Position numbers and translations under genes: made by a program | Shown: piece after piece, positions 29,719 to 41,100 of the stretch | Layout of the letters: each line of letters begins with the position of its first letter | Position numbering within the stretch: the first letter of the stretch is position 1 | The notes under the pieces: model-generated | Database searches by the model: none | Told to the model about the DNA's origin: nothing | The model's input: the letters and a program-made list of their open reading frames with translations, nothing else | DNA from: Tritrichomonas musculus | Lineage: Eukaryota; Parabasalia; Tritrichomonadida; Tritrichomonadidae | Direction: 5' to 3' | Length of the DNA stretch: 64,000 nt | NCBI GenBank assembly: GCA_039105265.1 | Contig: JAPFFF010000065.1 | Span: forward strand, 682,001 to 746,000

Positions 29719-29730
29719 GTCATTTAAATG
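29709..29730 (+). promoter_or_regulatory. Maverick start-site motif before PolB, inside the TIR
   Basis: TATTTTTG (29709-29716) lies in the terminal repeat and TTTAAATG just beyond it. The right terminal repeat carries the same box facing the gene at 49320-50495, so the two ends drive the outermost genes in mirror fashion. Confidence 0.55.
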
Positions 29731-32700
29731 GCTATTTACTATTTACTCGACGACAATAACGATGTTGTTATACTCATATTAGAAGGCGATGATATTTATA
29801 TATACATTGATGATGGTATTGAGTTTGTTATTGATGACGATGATAATGCACCATGCACAATCACATCTCCATCCACGATTATTAGCACCCTACAAATGAT
29901 TGACGATGACCAATTCATTGACTCACTTATGAATATCAATGCTGGTTACACATCATCCAAATCAGTTGAACGCATTCGTCATGAAGAGAACGTTCACAAC
30001 ACTAAGAAGTATCAACGTGAGATGAAACGTATGATGAGGTATGTTAAAAGGCATGAAACATTTGAAGTTGATATTAACGATGACAGTGAAACACAATATG
30101 CATTCACACAAGTGTTAAGATACATACGTAAGAACAAATCAACTATGCCACATCCACTTGTATTAGGATATCGTAGTGATACTAGTATCAAACCAAAAGC
30201 ATTCCCATTAAACAATGAGTTAGCTATTGATGTAGTAATTAGATCAATACTTGGTGAGATTACAACTGAATCATACGGTTCTGACACTGATCCTACGTTA
30301 ATTGGTTTAGATTACATCCCAGTTAAGTTCGTTGTTAAATTCATTACAGCAACTAAGCATGATGGTAAAACAACATTCAGTGAGAGGATTAATGATGAAG
30401 ATGAAGATATCATATCGGTTGATGCATTTCGAGATGCTCTTGATGGTGCATTCTTTCCATACGTTAACCTCATTCCATCGCTTGACTTAACCCGTTACCA
30501 GATATATCATGAGGTCGATGCCAAAAACTATACTGACAACTGCTTCGTATATGCATGCATTCAGTCAGGTGTATTCACCGAAGATGAGATACAAAAGTTA
30601 CGTGGCATGATGCGAACGCGTTCAGTGCCTAATAAGAAGATACTTGAAATAGCTATCAACATGCAATGCCACTTCATTGTATATCGATTTGATGCAAGTA
30701 GAGAGTCAAGACACCGCAAACAACCAAGTGTAAACACACGTAAGAACAGTAAGGTAGTTGCTAATAGAGAGGTTAAGTTGCTCCTTTACAAAGACCATTT
30801 CATGATTGATGACAATGAAATATTACCAATCACTACCTATTACATCAAACATAAAGATGAACTTGATGTTAAATTTGCAGATCGACCATTGAATGAAAGG
30901 CAATTGATAACCAATAATCGAGGTGATACTTCAAATGGTGCACCTATGTTATCAGTCATGGAAACTATGTTCGAATGCAACTACTTCCGTGAGATCAATC
31001 AATGTGAACAAGATATATTAGCAACATGTGAATTTGATAACCATTTGAATGATTACACTGAACTCGACTATAATGAAACGTTATGTTGTCAAGCAGAGTC
31101 ATCCGATGCTAAGCATGAACAACACTGGACAAGGGTTTACTATGCTGACTTTGAGACAGACGTAACGGTATCACCACATCGTCCATACCTATGCTGTGTA
31201 TGCGATGGTAAAAACATAATGAGTTACTATGGTAATGACATTGCAAAACGCTTCTTGAATTCACTTGCTAACTTCTCATTGACATACTTCCACAACCTTA
31301 AGTATGATGCATGCTTCTTCATTAATGAACCAGGTTGGAATGTTCATGTTACACAACGTACTGGCACACTCTTGCAAGTAGTCATGGAGAAACGTGAAAC
31401 CATCCACAATCCACGTAAAGGCATAGATGAAGAAAGAATCAAGCGTTTAACATTCCGCAACAGTTACTCGCTCATACCAGCGCCACTTTCACAGTTCGGT
31501 AACATGTTCAATCTCAAAGTACATAAAGAAATCATACCATACAAACTCTACACTGAAGCTAACCTCAAACGTGAGTTGATACCATTCAATGAATTCAAAG
31601 ATCAATATCGTGATGAACACATTGATGATATGACATCAGATGAACTTGAACAAGCTTACGCACAACTACTCGTCAATGCTAGATCATCTAAGTCATATGA
31701 TGAAACCACACACATGATTGACATAATGAAGTACGCTAAGTACTACTGCATTAAAGACTGCATCACACTCATGGATGGTGTACATAAGTTTGATCATGAT
31801 CTTAATGAAGTGTTCGCCAATGCTAAGAGTAAATTCCCAGGCATTAACCAGTACATATCAATCAGCGCGATAGGTTATGACTTCGCACGCACATATGGTT
31901 GCTTCAAAGACTGCTTTAAACTATCGGGTAAGCCACAGAACTTCATCCAACGTTGTGTAAGTGGTGGTAGAACAATGACAGCTAACAATGAGAAGCAATA
32001 TGTTGAAGGTAAGATACAGGACTTCGATGCAGTCAGCTTATATCCATCTGCGATGTCGATCATGAGTGGTATACCAAAGGGTAAACCACAAGTTATACCA
32101 TCAAACACAACTCACGAACAACTCATGTGTTATGATACGTTCTTCATTGAGATCAACATCAAACGCTTAACACCTAAGTCAGAGCATCCATATAGGTTTG
32201 GACAAGTGTTTAAACGCAATGAAGCTGGCACTAAGTTGTTTGGTAACGAAGTAGTTGACCACTACTACATTGACAAGGTCGCATTAATGGATTTGATTGA
32301 GTTCTACGATGTTGAATATGAATTCATACGTGGTTATTACTTCAATGATGGTTTCAACACACTTATCAACGACTTCATTAACACGCTCTTCAACTTGAGG
32401 TTGAGATACAAACAAGAACATAACCCACTTGAGAAGACCATCAAGTTGTTACTCAACTCAATCTATGGCAAGTCAATCTTAAAGCCAATCAGAGATGAAG
32501 TTAAGATCGTTAACAATGATGATGTCATACCATACATATATCGCAACTATAACTACATCAAAGAGGTCGTCATCAATGATGGTACCAAAGCATTTGTCAA
32601 GATGATTAGACCAATTAACAATCATTTCAACCTACCACAGTTTGGTGCATCAGTGTTATCATGGAGTAAGCACATCATGAATCAAGTCGTTAGTACTGCA

Positions 32701-33162
32701 GAACAGAATGGCATAGCGATATACTACACTGATACTGATAGCGTTCACTTAAATGAAGCTGATGTTGATAGGTTAGCTGCATTATTCAAAGCAACATATG
32801 GTAAAGACTTAATTGGCAGTGATATGACACAGTTTCATTGTGACTTCGATTCATTCCCTGGTGCAGTTGGTAAGATCCACTCACGTAAGCTCATTGCATT
32901 GGGTAAGAAGACATATCTCGATATACTCGTTGATGAACATGACAATGAGGGGTATCATGTTAGGGCTAAAGGAATTCCAAATCAATGCATACTCAACAAG
33001 TGCAAACGCATGAACATCACTGTTGAAGAGCTGTATGAACGTATGTATCAAGGTGAAGCAATCACATTTGACTTATCCGATGGTAGTACCTGCTTCAAAA
33101 GGACAAAGTCATTTCAACAAATAACATTACCCCAATTCTGTCGTACACTACAATTCAAGTAA
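29728..33162 (+). CDS. PolB: protein-primed family B DNA polymerase
   Basis: 1144 residues. An OTU-like cysteine region is near 270 (YTDNCFVYACIQSGVFTEDE), as often found fused to Polinton polymerases. The exonuclease has YADFETD at about 470 and FHNLKYDACF at about 525. The polymerase motifs are DFDAVSLYPSAM (about 765), KLLLNSIYGKS (about 905) and YTDTDSVHL (about 999). It replicates the linear element from its ends using a protein primer. It starts at TTTAAATG at the inner edge of the left terminal repeat. Confidence 0.92.
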   Translation: MAIYYLLDDNNDVVILILEGDDIYIYIDDGIEFVIDDDDNAPCTITSPSTIISTLQMIDDDQFIDSLMNINAGYTSSKSVERIRHEENVHNTKKYQREMKRMMRYVKRHETFEVDINDDSETQYAFTQVLRYIRKNKSTMPHPLVLGYRSDTSIKPKAFPLNNELAIDVVIRSILGEITTESYGSDTDPTLIGLDYIPVKFVVKFITATKHDGKTTFSERINDEDEDIISVDAFRDALDGAFFPYVNLIPSLDLTRYQIYHEVDAKNYTDNCFVYACIQSGVFTEDEIQKLRGMMRTRSVPNKKILEIAINMQCHFIVYRFDASRESRHRKQPSVNTRKNSKVVANREVKLLLYKDHFMIDDNEILPITTYYIKHKDELDVKFADRPLNERQLITNNRGDTSNGAPMLSVMETMFECNYFREINQCEQDILATCEFDNHLNDYTELDYNETLCCQAESSDAKHEQHWTRVYYADFETDVTVSPHRPYLCCVCDGKNIMSYYGNDIAKRFLNSLANFSLTYFHNLKYDACFFINEPGWNVHVTQRTGTLLQVVMEKRETIHNPRKGIDEERIKRLTFRNSYSLIPAPLSQFGNMFNLKVHKEIIPYKLYTEANLKRELIPFNEFKDQYRDEHIDDMTSDELEQAYAQLLVNARSSKSYDETTHMIDIMKYAKYYCIKDCITLMDGVHKFDHDLNEVFANAKSKFPGINQYISISAIGYDFARTYGCFKDCFKLSGKPQNFIQRCVSGGRTMTANNEKQYVEGKIQDFDAVSLYPSAMSIMSGIPKGKPQVIPSNTTHEQLMCYDTFFIEINIKRLTPKSEHPYRFGQVFKRNEAGTKLFGNEVVDHYYIDKVALMDLIEFYDVEYEFIRGYYFNDGFNTLINDFINTLFNLRLRYKQEHNPLEKTIKLLLNSIYGKSILKPIRDEVKIVNNDDVIPYIYRNYNYIKEVVINDGTKAFVKMIRPINNHFNLPQFGASVLSWSKHIMNQVVSTAEQNGIAIYYTDTDSVHLNEADVDRLAALFKATYGKDLIGSDMTQFHCDFDSFPGAVGKIHSRKLIALGKKTYLDILVDEHDNEGYHVRAKGIPNQCILNKCKRMNITVEELYERMYQGEAITFDLSDGSTCFKRTKSFQQITLPQFCRTLQFK

Positions 33163-33227
33163 CACTACAACAATTCATGTATAAACATTGCATTTCACCA
33201 TTGTTATTTTTATTCGCATCACAAACA

Positions 33228-33680
33228 ATGTCTGTCACTAGCTTCGTTCAAACAATCAAACCAACTAATGATGATAAGTTAATCGTCTATCTTGATAGTA
33301 AGATATACCCTATTGAATTTGGCATTAGTGTTCGACCATTACTAGTCATTGATGGCAACAGAACCATTGACATGAATGAGTTGATTAACATATTTGGTAA
33401 GGTACCATACATAACTGTACGTGAGAATCGTTATCGAACCATTTATCGTAATCCAATGCTGTTGACCATTGACCTAACACCACGTCAGTTTGTATCAGAC
33501 AAACATGAAACACATACCTATTACAAGTATTACATTGATAAGTTATGCTTACGTCATGAGTTGAAACGTTATGAATCAATCTATGCCAAAGCAAATGATG
33601 CCATCAATGAATTTAGAAGTAAACTCAATGAGCAGAACTCAGTTGAAGCATTTAGAGATGCTATTGATGATACAGTTTAA
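33228..33680 (+). CDS. unknown 150-residue Maverick protein
   Basis: I chose ATG 33228 because it follows 'gttatttttattcgcatcac', the element's start signal; an in-frame ATG at 33177 lacks it. The protein runs MSVTSFVQTIKPTNDDKLIV, then 'YRTIYRNPMLLTIDLTPRQFVSDKHETHTYYKYYIDKLCLRHELKRYE' and a helical acidic end. No family is recognised. It lies 65 bases after PolB on the same strand. Confidence 0.6.
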   Translation: MSVTSFVQTIKPTNDDKLIVYLDSKIYPIEFGISVRPLLVIDGNRTIDMNELINIFGKVPYITVRENRYRTIYRNPMLLTIDLTPRQFVSDKHETHTYYKYYIDKLCLRHELKRYESIYAKANDAINEFRSKLNEQNSVEAFRDAIDDTV

Positions 33681-33717
33681 ACGATTCATTTTTGGTCATA
33701 GCCAATGTAACACATCA

Positions 33718-34036
33718 AGTGATAACTCAATGTACAGTTAAGTGATAACTTAATGTAACACCTCAAGTGATAACTCAATGTACAGTTAAGTGATACACTA
33801 TGCTATACATTAAGTGATACACTATGCTATACATTAAGTGATACACTATGCTATACATTCAAGTGATACACTATGCTATACATTAAGTGATGCACTATGC
33901 TATACATTAAGTGATGCACTATGCTATACATTAAGTGATACACTAAGCTATACATTAAGTGATACACTATGCTATACATTAAGTGATACACTATGCTATA
34001 CATTAAGTGATGCACTATGCTATACATTAAGTGATA
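33718..34036 (+). repeat. tandem repeat array, 24-bp unit
   Basis: About 13 units. The first three are variants of AGTGATAACTCAATGTACAG. The rest are nearly identical copies of AGTGATACACTATGCTATAC plus ATTA. The spacing is regular and iteron-like. An array with the related core, in the opposite orientation, lies at 42600-42890. Confidence 0.92.
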
Positions 34037-34144
34037 TTTAAACCATTCCCACTACATTGCATAATGCATATCATTATAAGCACTTAAAATTTTTCATTTT
34101 GTTTTCATATCACATTTCATAATATGATTTTTATCTCATTGCAA

Positions 34145-34390
34145 ATGTCAAACATCAACACTGAATTGTTTAACGATACAGCTGTAGTTAAATCACTTAA
34201 ATCAAAGCAGGGTATTGTTAATGAACCTAAAAAGCGTGGTCGTAAAAAGCTTTACCTCACTGATGAAGAACGTATCAATGCTAGAAGGCAACAACAAAAG
34301 CAATACCGTGAACGTAAAAAGCAAGAGCTCATTGAGTTGCGTGCATTTAAAGCTAGTGTAACAACCAACATTAGCAGTGATCAAAAATAG
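34145..34390 (+). CDS. small basic protein with AT-hook-like motif
   Basis: 81 residues from ATG 34145, chosen because 'gatttttatctcattgcaaATG' fits the start signal. Residues 29-36 hold KKRGRKK (AT-hook-like). These are followed by 'YLTDEERINARRQQQKQYRERKKQELIELRAF', a basic helix running into a possible short leucine zipper. Such proteins are common in large DNA viruses. A DNA-binding regulator or core protein is likely. It is convergent with the next gene and directly follows the tandem array. Confidence 0.65.
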   Translation: MSNINTELFNDTAVVKSLKSKQGIVNEPKKRGRKKLYLTDEERINARRQQQKQYRERKKQELIELRAFKASVTTNISSDQK

Positions 34391-34397
34391 ATCATTT

Positions 34398-35156
34398 TTA
34401 CAGCGTCATCTTAGGTGGATCACATGGGTTGACCTTAATCGTAACGAACATAGGTGACATCAACTTAACTGGTTGATATTCGAAGTCAACCAACTCCAAC
34501 TCAATCTGTTTGAATGAATCAATGTTAACAACATTTTTGATTGGCTTACCATACGTTTCAAAGTTCTGTATGATTGGCACACCATATCGAATGACATGAT
34601 CAATGCTAGCTATCACTGATGGTGTATACTCAACGTTATCTAAGTTGGATTGAATAGCTTGACCTTGCTTTGACGTCAAGTATAGCTTGTTAGCATAGTC
34701 TAATATTGGAATGCCGCATCTTATTGCTCTACCATTTACTAACGGTTGGTTGAGTGGTAATGTATACAACCCAGTAATCAATGCTATGCGATGTGACATT
34801 GATGTGATAGTGAAGTTATCAACACGTGGTCTTATGTAAATGGCGTTAGTATTGTTACTTATTCGTGTTTCCATAATTGGTTGCCCATTAGCATCTTGCA
34901 CGTTAAACAAAGTAGGTATATCAGTTGGTAATGAATAGTATCTGTTCTCCAACCTCATAGTATTGGTATGATGTGTATGTGCTATATCATTATCGTCCCA
35001 CTCATATGTTATGCTATCATCGCGTGATATAAGTAACACATTCTTTGTATTGATTGACGCAACGTAGTACTCAATATATTGACAGTTCCATGGTATTTGT
35101 ATGTTAGCACGTATACGATTGTAGTCTGGCCCAATGCTTTTCAATGAAAGTATCAT
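34398..35156 (-). CDS. structural protein, penton-like candidate
   Basis: 252 residues from ATG 35156 (MILSLKSIGPDYNRIRANIQIPWNCQYIEYYV). Beta-rich throughout, with 'FTITSMSHRIALITGLYTLPLNQPLVNG' and the ending 'SFKQIELELVDFEYQPVKLMSPMFVTIKVNP'. This fits a jelly-roll minor capsid protein. It is divergent from the giant surface-protein gene, with 14 bases between starts, so the two are probably co-regulated. Assignment by pattern only. Confidence 0.5.
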   Translation of the reverse strand: MILSLKSIGPDYNRIRANIQIPWNCQYIEYYVASINTKNVLLISRDDSITYEWDDNDIAHTHHTNTMRLENRYYSLPTDIPTLFNVQDANGQPIMETRISNNTNAIYIRPRVDNFTITSMSHRIALITGLYTLPLNQPLVNGRAIRCGIPILDYANKLYLTSKQGQAIQSNLDNVEYTPSVIASIDHVIRYGVPIIQNFETYGKPIKNVVNIDSFKQIELELVDFEYQPVKLMSPMFVTIKVNPCDPPKMTL

Positions 35157-35170
35157 TTTATCGATGGTAA

Positions 35171-38100
35171 ATGATAGCACCACTTGCTGCTCAAGCACTA
35201 TCACTCACTGATAAGGGTTACGATATGAGAATACGTAATGGTGAATTAAAATTAACACGCAATGGCAAAACAGATGATGTACATATCAATTGCATCTATA
35301 CTAAGAATGAAATCGATGACGCATTACAATCAATGCAAACAACCATTAAGGATAATACTCAATTCACACTTAATGAATCAGATCAGCTTTACCTATACAA
35401 ACCATCATCCATAAGTCAAACGTCAAAGTACTATGTCATGACATGGAACATCGATTCAAACTACAACATACCACTTGACACACGCTTTGAATTCAATGAT
35501 TATCTCTATGGCCACTCATGGGCATTGACATGGAATGGTAAATCATGGTCAGGTAATAACGTCGTTAACTTATCATTCGCTAAGCAGTCAACCACAACCA
35601 ACAACAATGGCAGCCCATGTTTAATCGTTCAACACTCTGACTACATCGTTAAGTGGTTATCATGCATTGAAACTGTTACCAGCACATCAAACGTTGCAAC
35701 CTTACTATCAAACCACATCACCAACTGGAGAGTTGCACAGAAGGATGGCACCATCATTGAACTTAATGAATCGAACTCAACGATCAAACTATCGTCAACA
35801 CCTAAGTACACCATCAATGGCAGCTCATGTGATGCACAAGAGTTTACCATCAAAGTCAACAACATCGAATCAGACAACCTACTCTACTTGATGTCAGACA
35901 TTACATTCACCGTTAATGATGAACTATACGTCACCCCATTGAGATGGGATCTTCATCCAATATCACCACTCAGCATGAGTTACATTCATACATGGAACGA
36001 TAACCCAGTCATTGAATCATTCAACTATCGTCGTGAAGCAGTGCGTTCAAACAAGGTAGTACCAGAGGCAAATGCTAATAATGACATCAACATCTACATT
36101 GAAAAGCAATACTTCGAACAAACACCACAACTAGCTGATGATACATTCAATCCATTCGATGTAATGATCATACAACAGTTTTATGAAGTTAAACCTGATC
36201 CATGTAATTGTACCACGCTCGTCACAGATCATAACGTATACTCATCGAAAATCATATGGGCTGATAACATCATGACAATGCGTAGGGATCTAAACGTAGT
36301 TGGTGGTACTGTTGACGTACTAGCATATGACTACTCCACTTTACGTGCAATCATCAATGGCATACAAGAACAACTACGATTACAAGCAGCTTACAATGAA
36401 TTCACTGACTCAATCAAGAGTGGCCTATCCATTGCTAATGGCATACTCAGTGTATTAACTGGATTCGTTAAGATGGTGAGTGCATTATCAAACCTAACGA
36501 TGAGCAGTGATAACGTGAATATCAACACATATCGTACTGAAGATTTCACCTACCCTGGTTTAGGCGGTGATGATTACCCAGGTGGCAAGCAACCAATCAG
36601 TGGTAAGTTCATACTTGACATGGACACTAATGCAGAGAGTCATGTGCTTAAACGATTCATACCTGGTCAGACAACCATACCAGCAGCAGTATCATCTATG
36701 ACAGCAACTGATCTCGTACTAAGTGCACTAGGTTCATTAACTCAAATTGGCAATGCAACTACCACATTGATTGCTGGGGGTTTGACACTAGATCGCATAC
36801 CAGCCATAGTTGATGCAACACGTACGATTCAACAATCATTGCATACCATCACTGACTCTGTACGTGAGTTGCGACGTAGATGGAGAGAACGAACTAACAA
36901 CAATACCATTGTCGATCACACTATTACTAACACTGATGAGATGGAGTTAGATGATATTGATGATGATGCAACTACCACCAACACACCAGCTGTTAGATTG
37001 ACTCATGAAACAGTTACCAACACATCTGCTTTCAGTCAACCATTATTCGGTGATCATACCATCGAATCATTATCAAACCTATCAATAGATGAACTACTTG
37101 ATTTGAACACATACGATCCAATTGAAGGTCCGCAAATAGGTGACATCATGGTTAGACGAGTAGGTGACAATCGATTCGGCTTGATATATGTAACACGTGT
37201 TAATGATAAGGGTGTTAATAAGATAATATACATGAGACGAATTGATAATGAAAGCAGCACGTTAACGTCACAACAATTAAGTTTATTCACAATGAGAAGC
37301 GTTAATACCAACTCAATGTGGAGTGTCAATGACAATGGTACGGTTTATACAGCAGCACAGATCGAACGCATGGAACCAGATGAGAGGTATCAATTTGAAT
37401 CATCACATCCAGAGTATATATTCACACGCAACGTTGATAATGAGATGGGAGTTAGCTGGACTGAAGTGAGGGACATGAATGGTTCCATTCAAGCTGTCAT
37501 TGATGTGAGAATAGCAGTTAGAACTAATGTTAGCAGTGATGAGATATCAATTCAAAGTCCTGAGTCAAATATCACGATCACATCACACGGCATCAGTATG
37601 CAACAAGGTGATATCAATGCAACAGGACAGGATGAAGTACATGAGTTAGTTGCTAATGAATACAATGTTGTCGTATCAACTCATGAGTTAACACCTACTA
37701 CAGATGGTGATGTTACAATTCCAAATACAACACTCACGTTAGCTGACGTTGAACAGATGGATTGGTATGAACGACATAGGTTAACCAATGAGAATCCAGC
37801 AATACAATTCAGACCACATGATGCAACGTTAAATGATGCTGATGAGGAGTACACTGAGGTATTACATAGTAACAACGTCATTGGTGTGATTGATCGTAGG
37901 CGTCTCAATCAAGTATCAATAGATGGCAATCGCATAACCATTTCCAATCCACATACCAGTCTCGTTCTCAGTGATAGTGACATAGCTTGGATGCGTCAAC
38001 ATGATGAACAGCAGCAATCCACATTACGTGGCTTCATCTCAAACATCAATAGTAGAATTGAAGAGATCGAGCATGATGTTGAATGGTTATTAGATCATCC

Positions 38101-41100
38101 ATCGTTAACAGACCGTTATGTTGTATGTCGTGGTCAGCGTATACTTGTACCTATGGTTGATGCGTTACTGTACATACCACGTGCTATTCATAAGTCAAAC
38201 CAACCATCGGCTCAAGCTAACACTCAAGCGAGCACTCAAGTGAACACTCAAGTGAACACTCAAGTGAACACTCAAGTTGTAACTCAAGATGTAACTCGAG
38301 ATGCAGCTCATGATGTATCACCTCAAGTTGTAACTCAAGATGTAACTCGAGATGCAGCTCATGATGTATCACCTCAAGTTGTAACACTCGACCAGGTCGA
38401 GTTGCCGACTATAAGTCGGCCTCAAGCTAGGCCTCCAGTTGTAACTCAAGATTCAACATCCATTCTTCAACCCATCATTGATTGGTGTACAAGCACTGAA
38501 GACGATATCTCATTACCAAATGATAACGATCAAGCTGTGTCATTAAACTCATGCGTCAACATATGTAAGTCATTCCGTGACACCATCAAAGGGCCATTGG
38601 CGTTGCTCTCATACAAGGTACAAGAGCTAGAGTCTAACAACCAACCAACCACAAGTGAATCAGATGAGTTTGCAATTCAAGAAGGCTATCCTGTTTACTA
38701 TGTCAAGCATGATGACATAACCGTATACACACCAACTGTTAGCAGTGAATCAGGTGTTGATGATCCAGTTAATGATCCAGTCATAATCATGAAGATAACA
38801 TTACCAACTGCACTCAAAAACAAACTCACTGCTTCAACATCAGTTGATGTGTTTAAGATTCACTTACGCAACATGTTATTATTCGATTGGCAAGGTAACA
38901 TCTTAAATGACTTCATCATATCAGCTAAAGACGGTAAGTTCATCTGCCCAGAGTTGACACACAACGTAGCACGTGATTGTTGTACATACTCAACACGCAA
39001 ACGAGATGATCCTGAGATAATGTTTGCAACTGACTTCAATATTGAACCATACATACGCTTCTTGAATGGTGATATAGTAATTCACAACCTACTCTCATCA
39101 GATGCATTGGTATCATGCAAGCCAACCATCAAGTGTGACATCATAGATGCAACTAATGCATTGAAGTTACAACGATCAGATGTGTATTACTTCTATCGAC
39201 CATCAATGATTGACTATGATGAACATGTTAAGTACACTGACATGTTTGCGAATGAACAACTTGAGTATGAATGTGAGTGTTATCGAATGGTGTATAAGAT
39301 ACCATCAACGTATGACATACCAACCAACTTAACGTTCAAATTTAGTGAGTACTGCTTTGGCAACACATGGGCATTGACATGGGATGGTAACAAGTGGGTT
39401 GGTGACAGTATTCAAGGTAGGTTCCAAAGCAAGGTCATCAGCAAGTGTAAAACACGTGATCCTAAGGAAGATAACTATGGTTCAACTGGTTGTATGGTTG
39501 CAGTCAAGCGTGATACGTTGAATTACAGAGCAATACCTGAAGACAAAACACATGGCTTAGCATATTCACTACTCAACACATGCCGCAATGATGGTAAGTA
39601 TGAGGTACTGATTAAGTTGCGTGATGGTAGATTGGTTAATGCATCTGAGTATGAACTCAACATTGGCTATTCATTTATACTCAATGGTGCAACGATGAAT
39701 GGTTATGATTTGGTTGCAATGAGTTGTACATATAATAATTACTCAACATCAACACTCAAAGTAAGCGACATTGAATTACTATACCTTGACTTGACGTTGC
39801 CACATCAAGAGCATACCATGAGGTTATCATTCACAGTCGGTGAAGTTCATAATAAAAATGATGTATATGATAGAGGATACGTTGATTTAAGTGGAGCACT
39901 TGATACAGTCGAAAGAGTGGCATATGTATGGAGTAAGACACCCACTCAAACCAGCAATGATGATGGCTTAACATCACGTGATATTGCATTATACCTTCGT
40001 CATGATTATACTGATCCTATTGATGAAGTTAATTGGGATGCAGCTACAAATGCATTCGAATATATCATCAAGCAACAGTTCTATGAAGTGTCACCTAATC
40101 CAAACTCAGCTACAACACTATACACTGACTTCAACATTACATCATCGAAGATCATTACAGCAGACAATATCACTACAATGAGATCTGACTTGAATCTCGT
40201 TACTAACAACGTTGATGTAGTATCGTATGATGTTAAGGAAGTGCAATCTAAGGTTGATGCACTTGGCTCGCAGATGACTGACCAACAAGCTAAGACTAAA
40301 TACCTTGAGAAGGAAGTTGATAAGATTGATATGAAAGCTAATGTTGGTATTGCGTTAGGTGCTGTTGGCTGTGTGTTAGGTGCCACTGGCATAGGTGTTG
40401 CTGGTAAGGCATTATCATTTGCAACGAAGGGTGTTGGTTCAGCTGTCAAATCAGGTGGTCGTGAGTTAGTTAACACCATAACTAAAGCTAGTGATGTTGG
40501 AGCTGATGTATTGGATGACATGGTAGGTAAGCTGACTGATGAACTGCCTGATATTGGCTCTGATATATTCTTTGGTGATTTAGTTAGTGGTGCTAAGACA
40601 GCAACGTTAAGTGTAACTAACGATGCAACTCAAGATGAAGCTCTTAATATTACAACTCAAGCTGTCACTCAAGATGAAGCGTTAAGTAGAATAGCTCAAT
40701 GGTGTGATGAAGAATACATACCAGTAACAGAGATGAACTTCAGTGATGAACTCGATGATCCATCTAAAGTGGCAATGACATTGACATCAACAATGGACAT
40801 GTGTAAACGATTCAGACATACACTCAAGCCTACCATCAAAGCACTGGCAAATGCAATCAGTGATGTATCTGTACAGATGGATGGATATGTTAACAAGAAT
40901 GAGTTATCACGTAATGATACCATTGATGTTGTTGGTAAGGTTGACGGTAAAACGATTCAACTCATAGCTGAAGACACAATCACAAGTGGTGTACTTAAAG
41001 TCAAACTCATGGTTAGAACGATTAGCGAGTTCAATGACATTGACTATGATGAACAATATGTTACAATCAACATTGTGGATGATGCAATAGCTGAGTTCAA

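Noticed and set aside
33718-34036. CRISPR array
   Set aside because: The units are contiguous 24-base tandem repeats with no unique spacers and no cas genes.
33838-34041. 67-codon frame YTLSDALC repeats
   Set aside because: It arises from the 24-bp tandem array being a multiple of three; there is no start signal.
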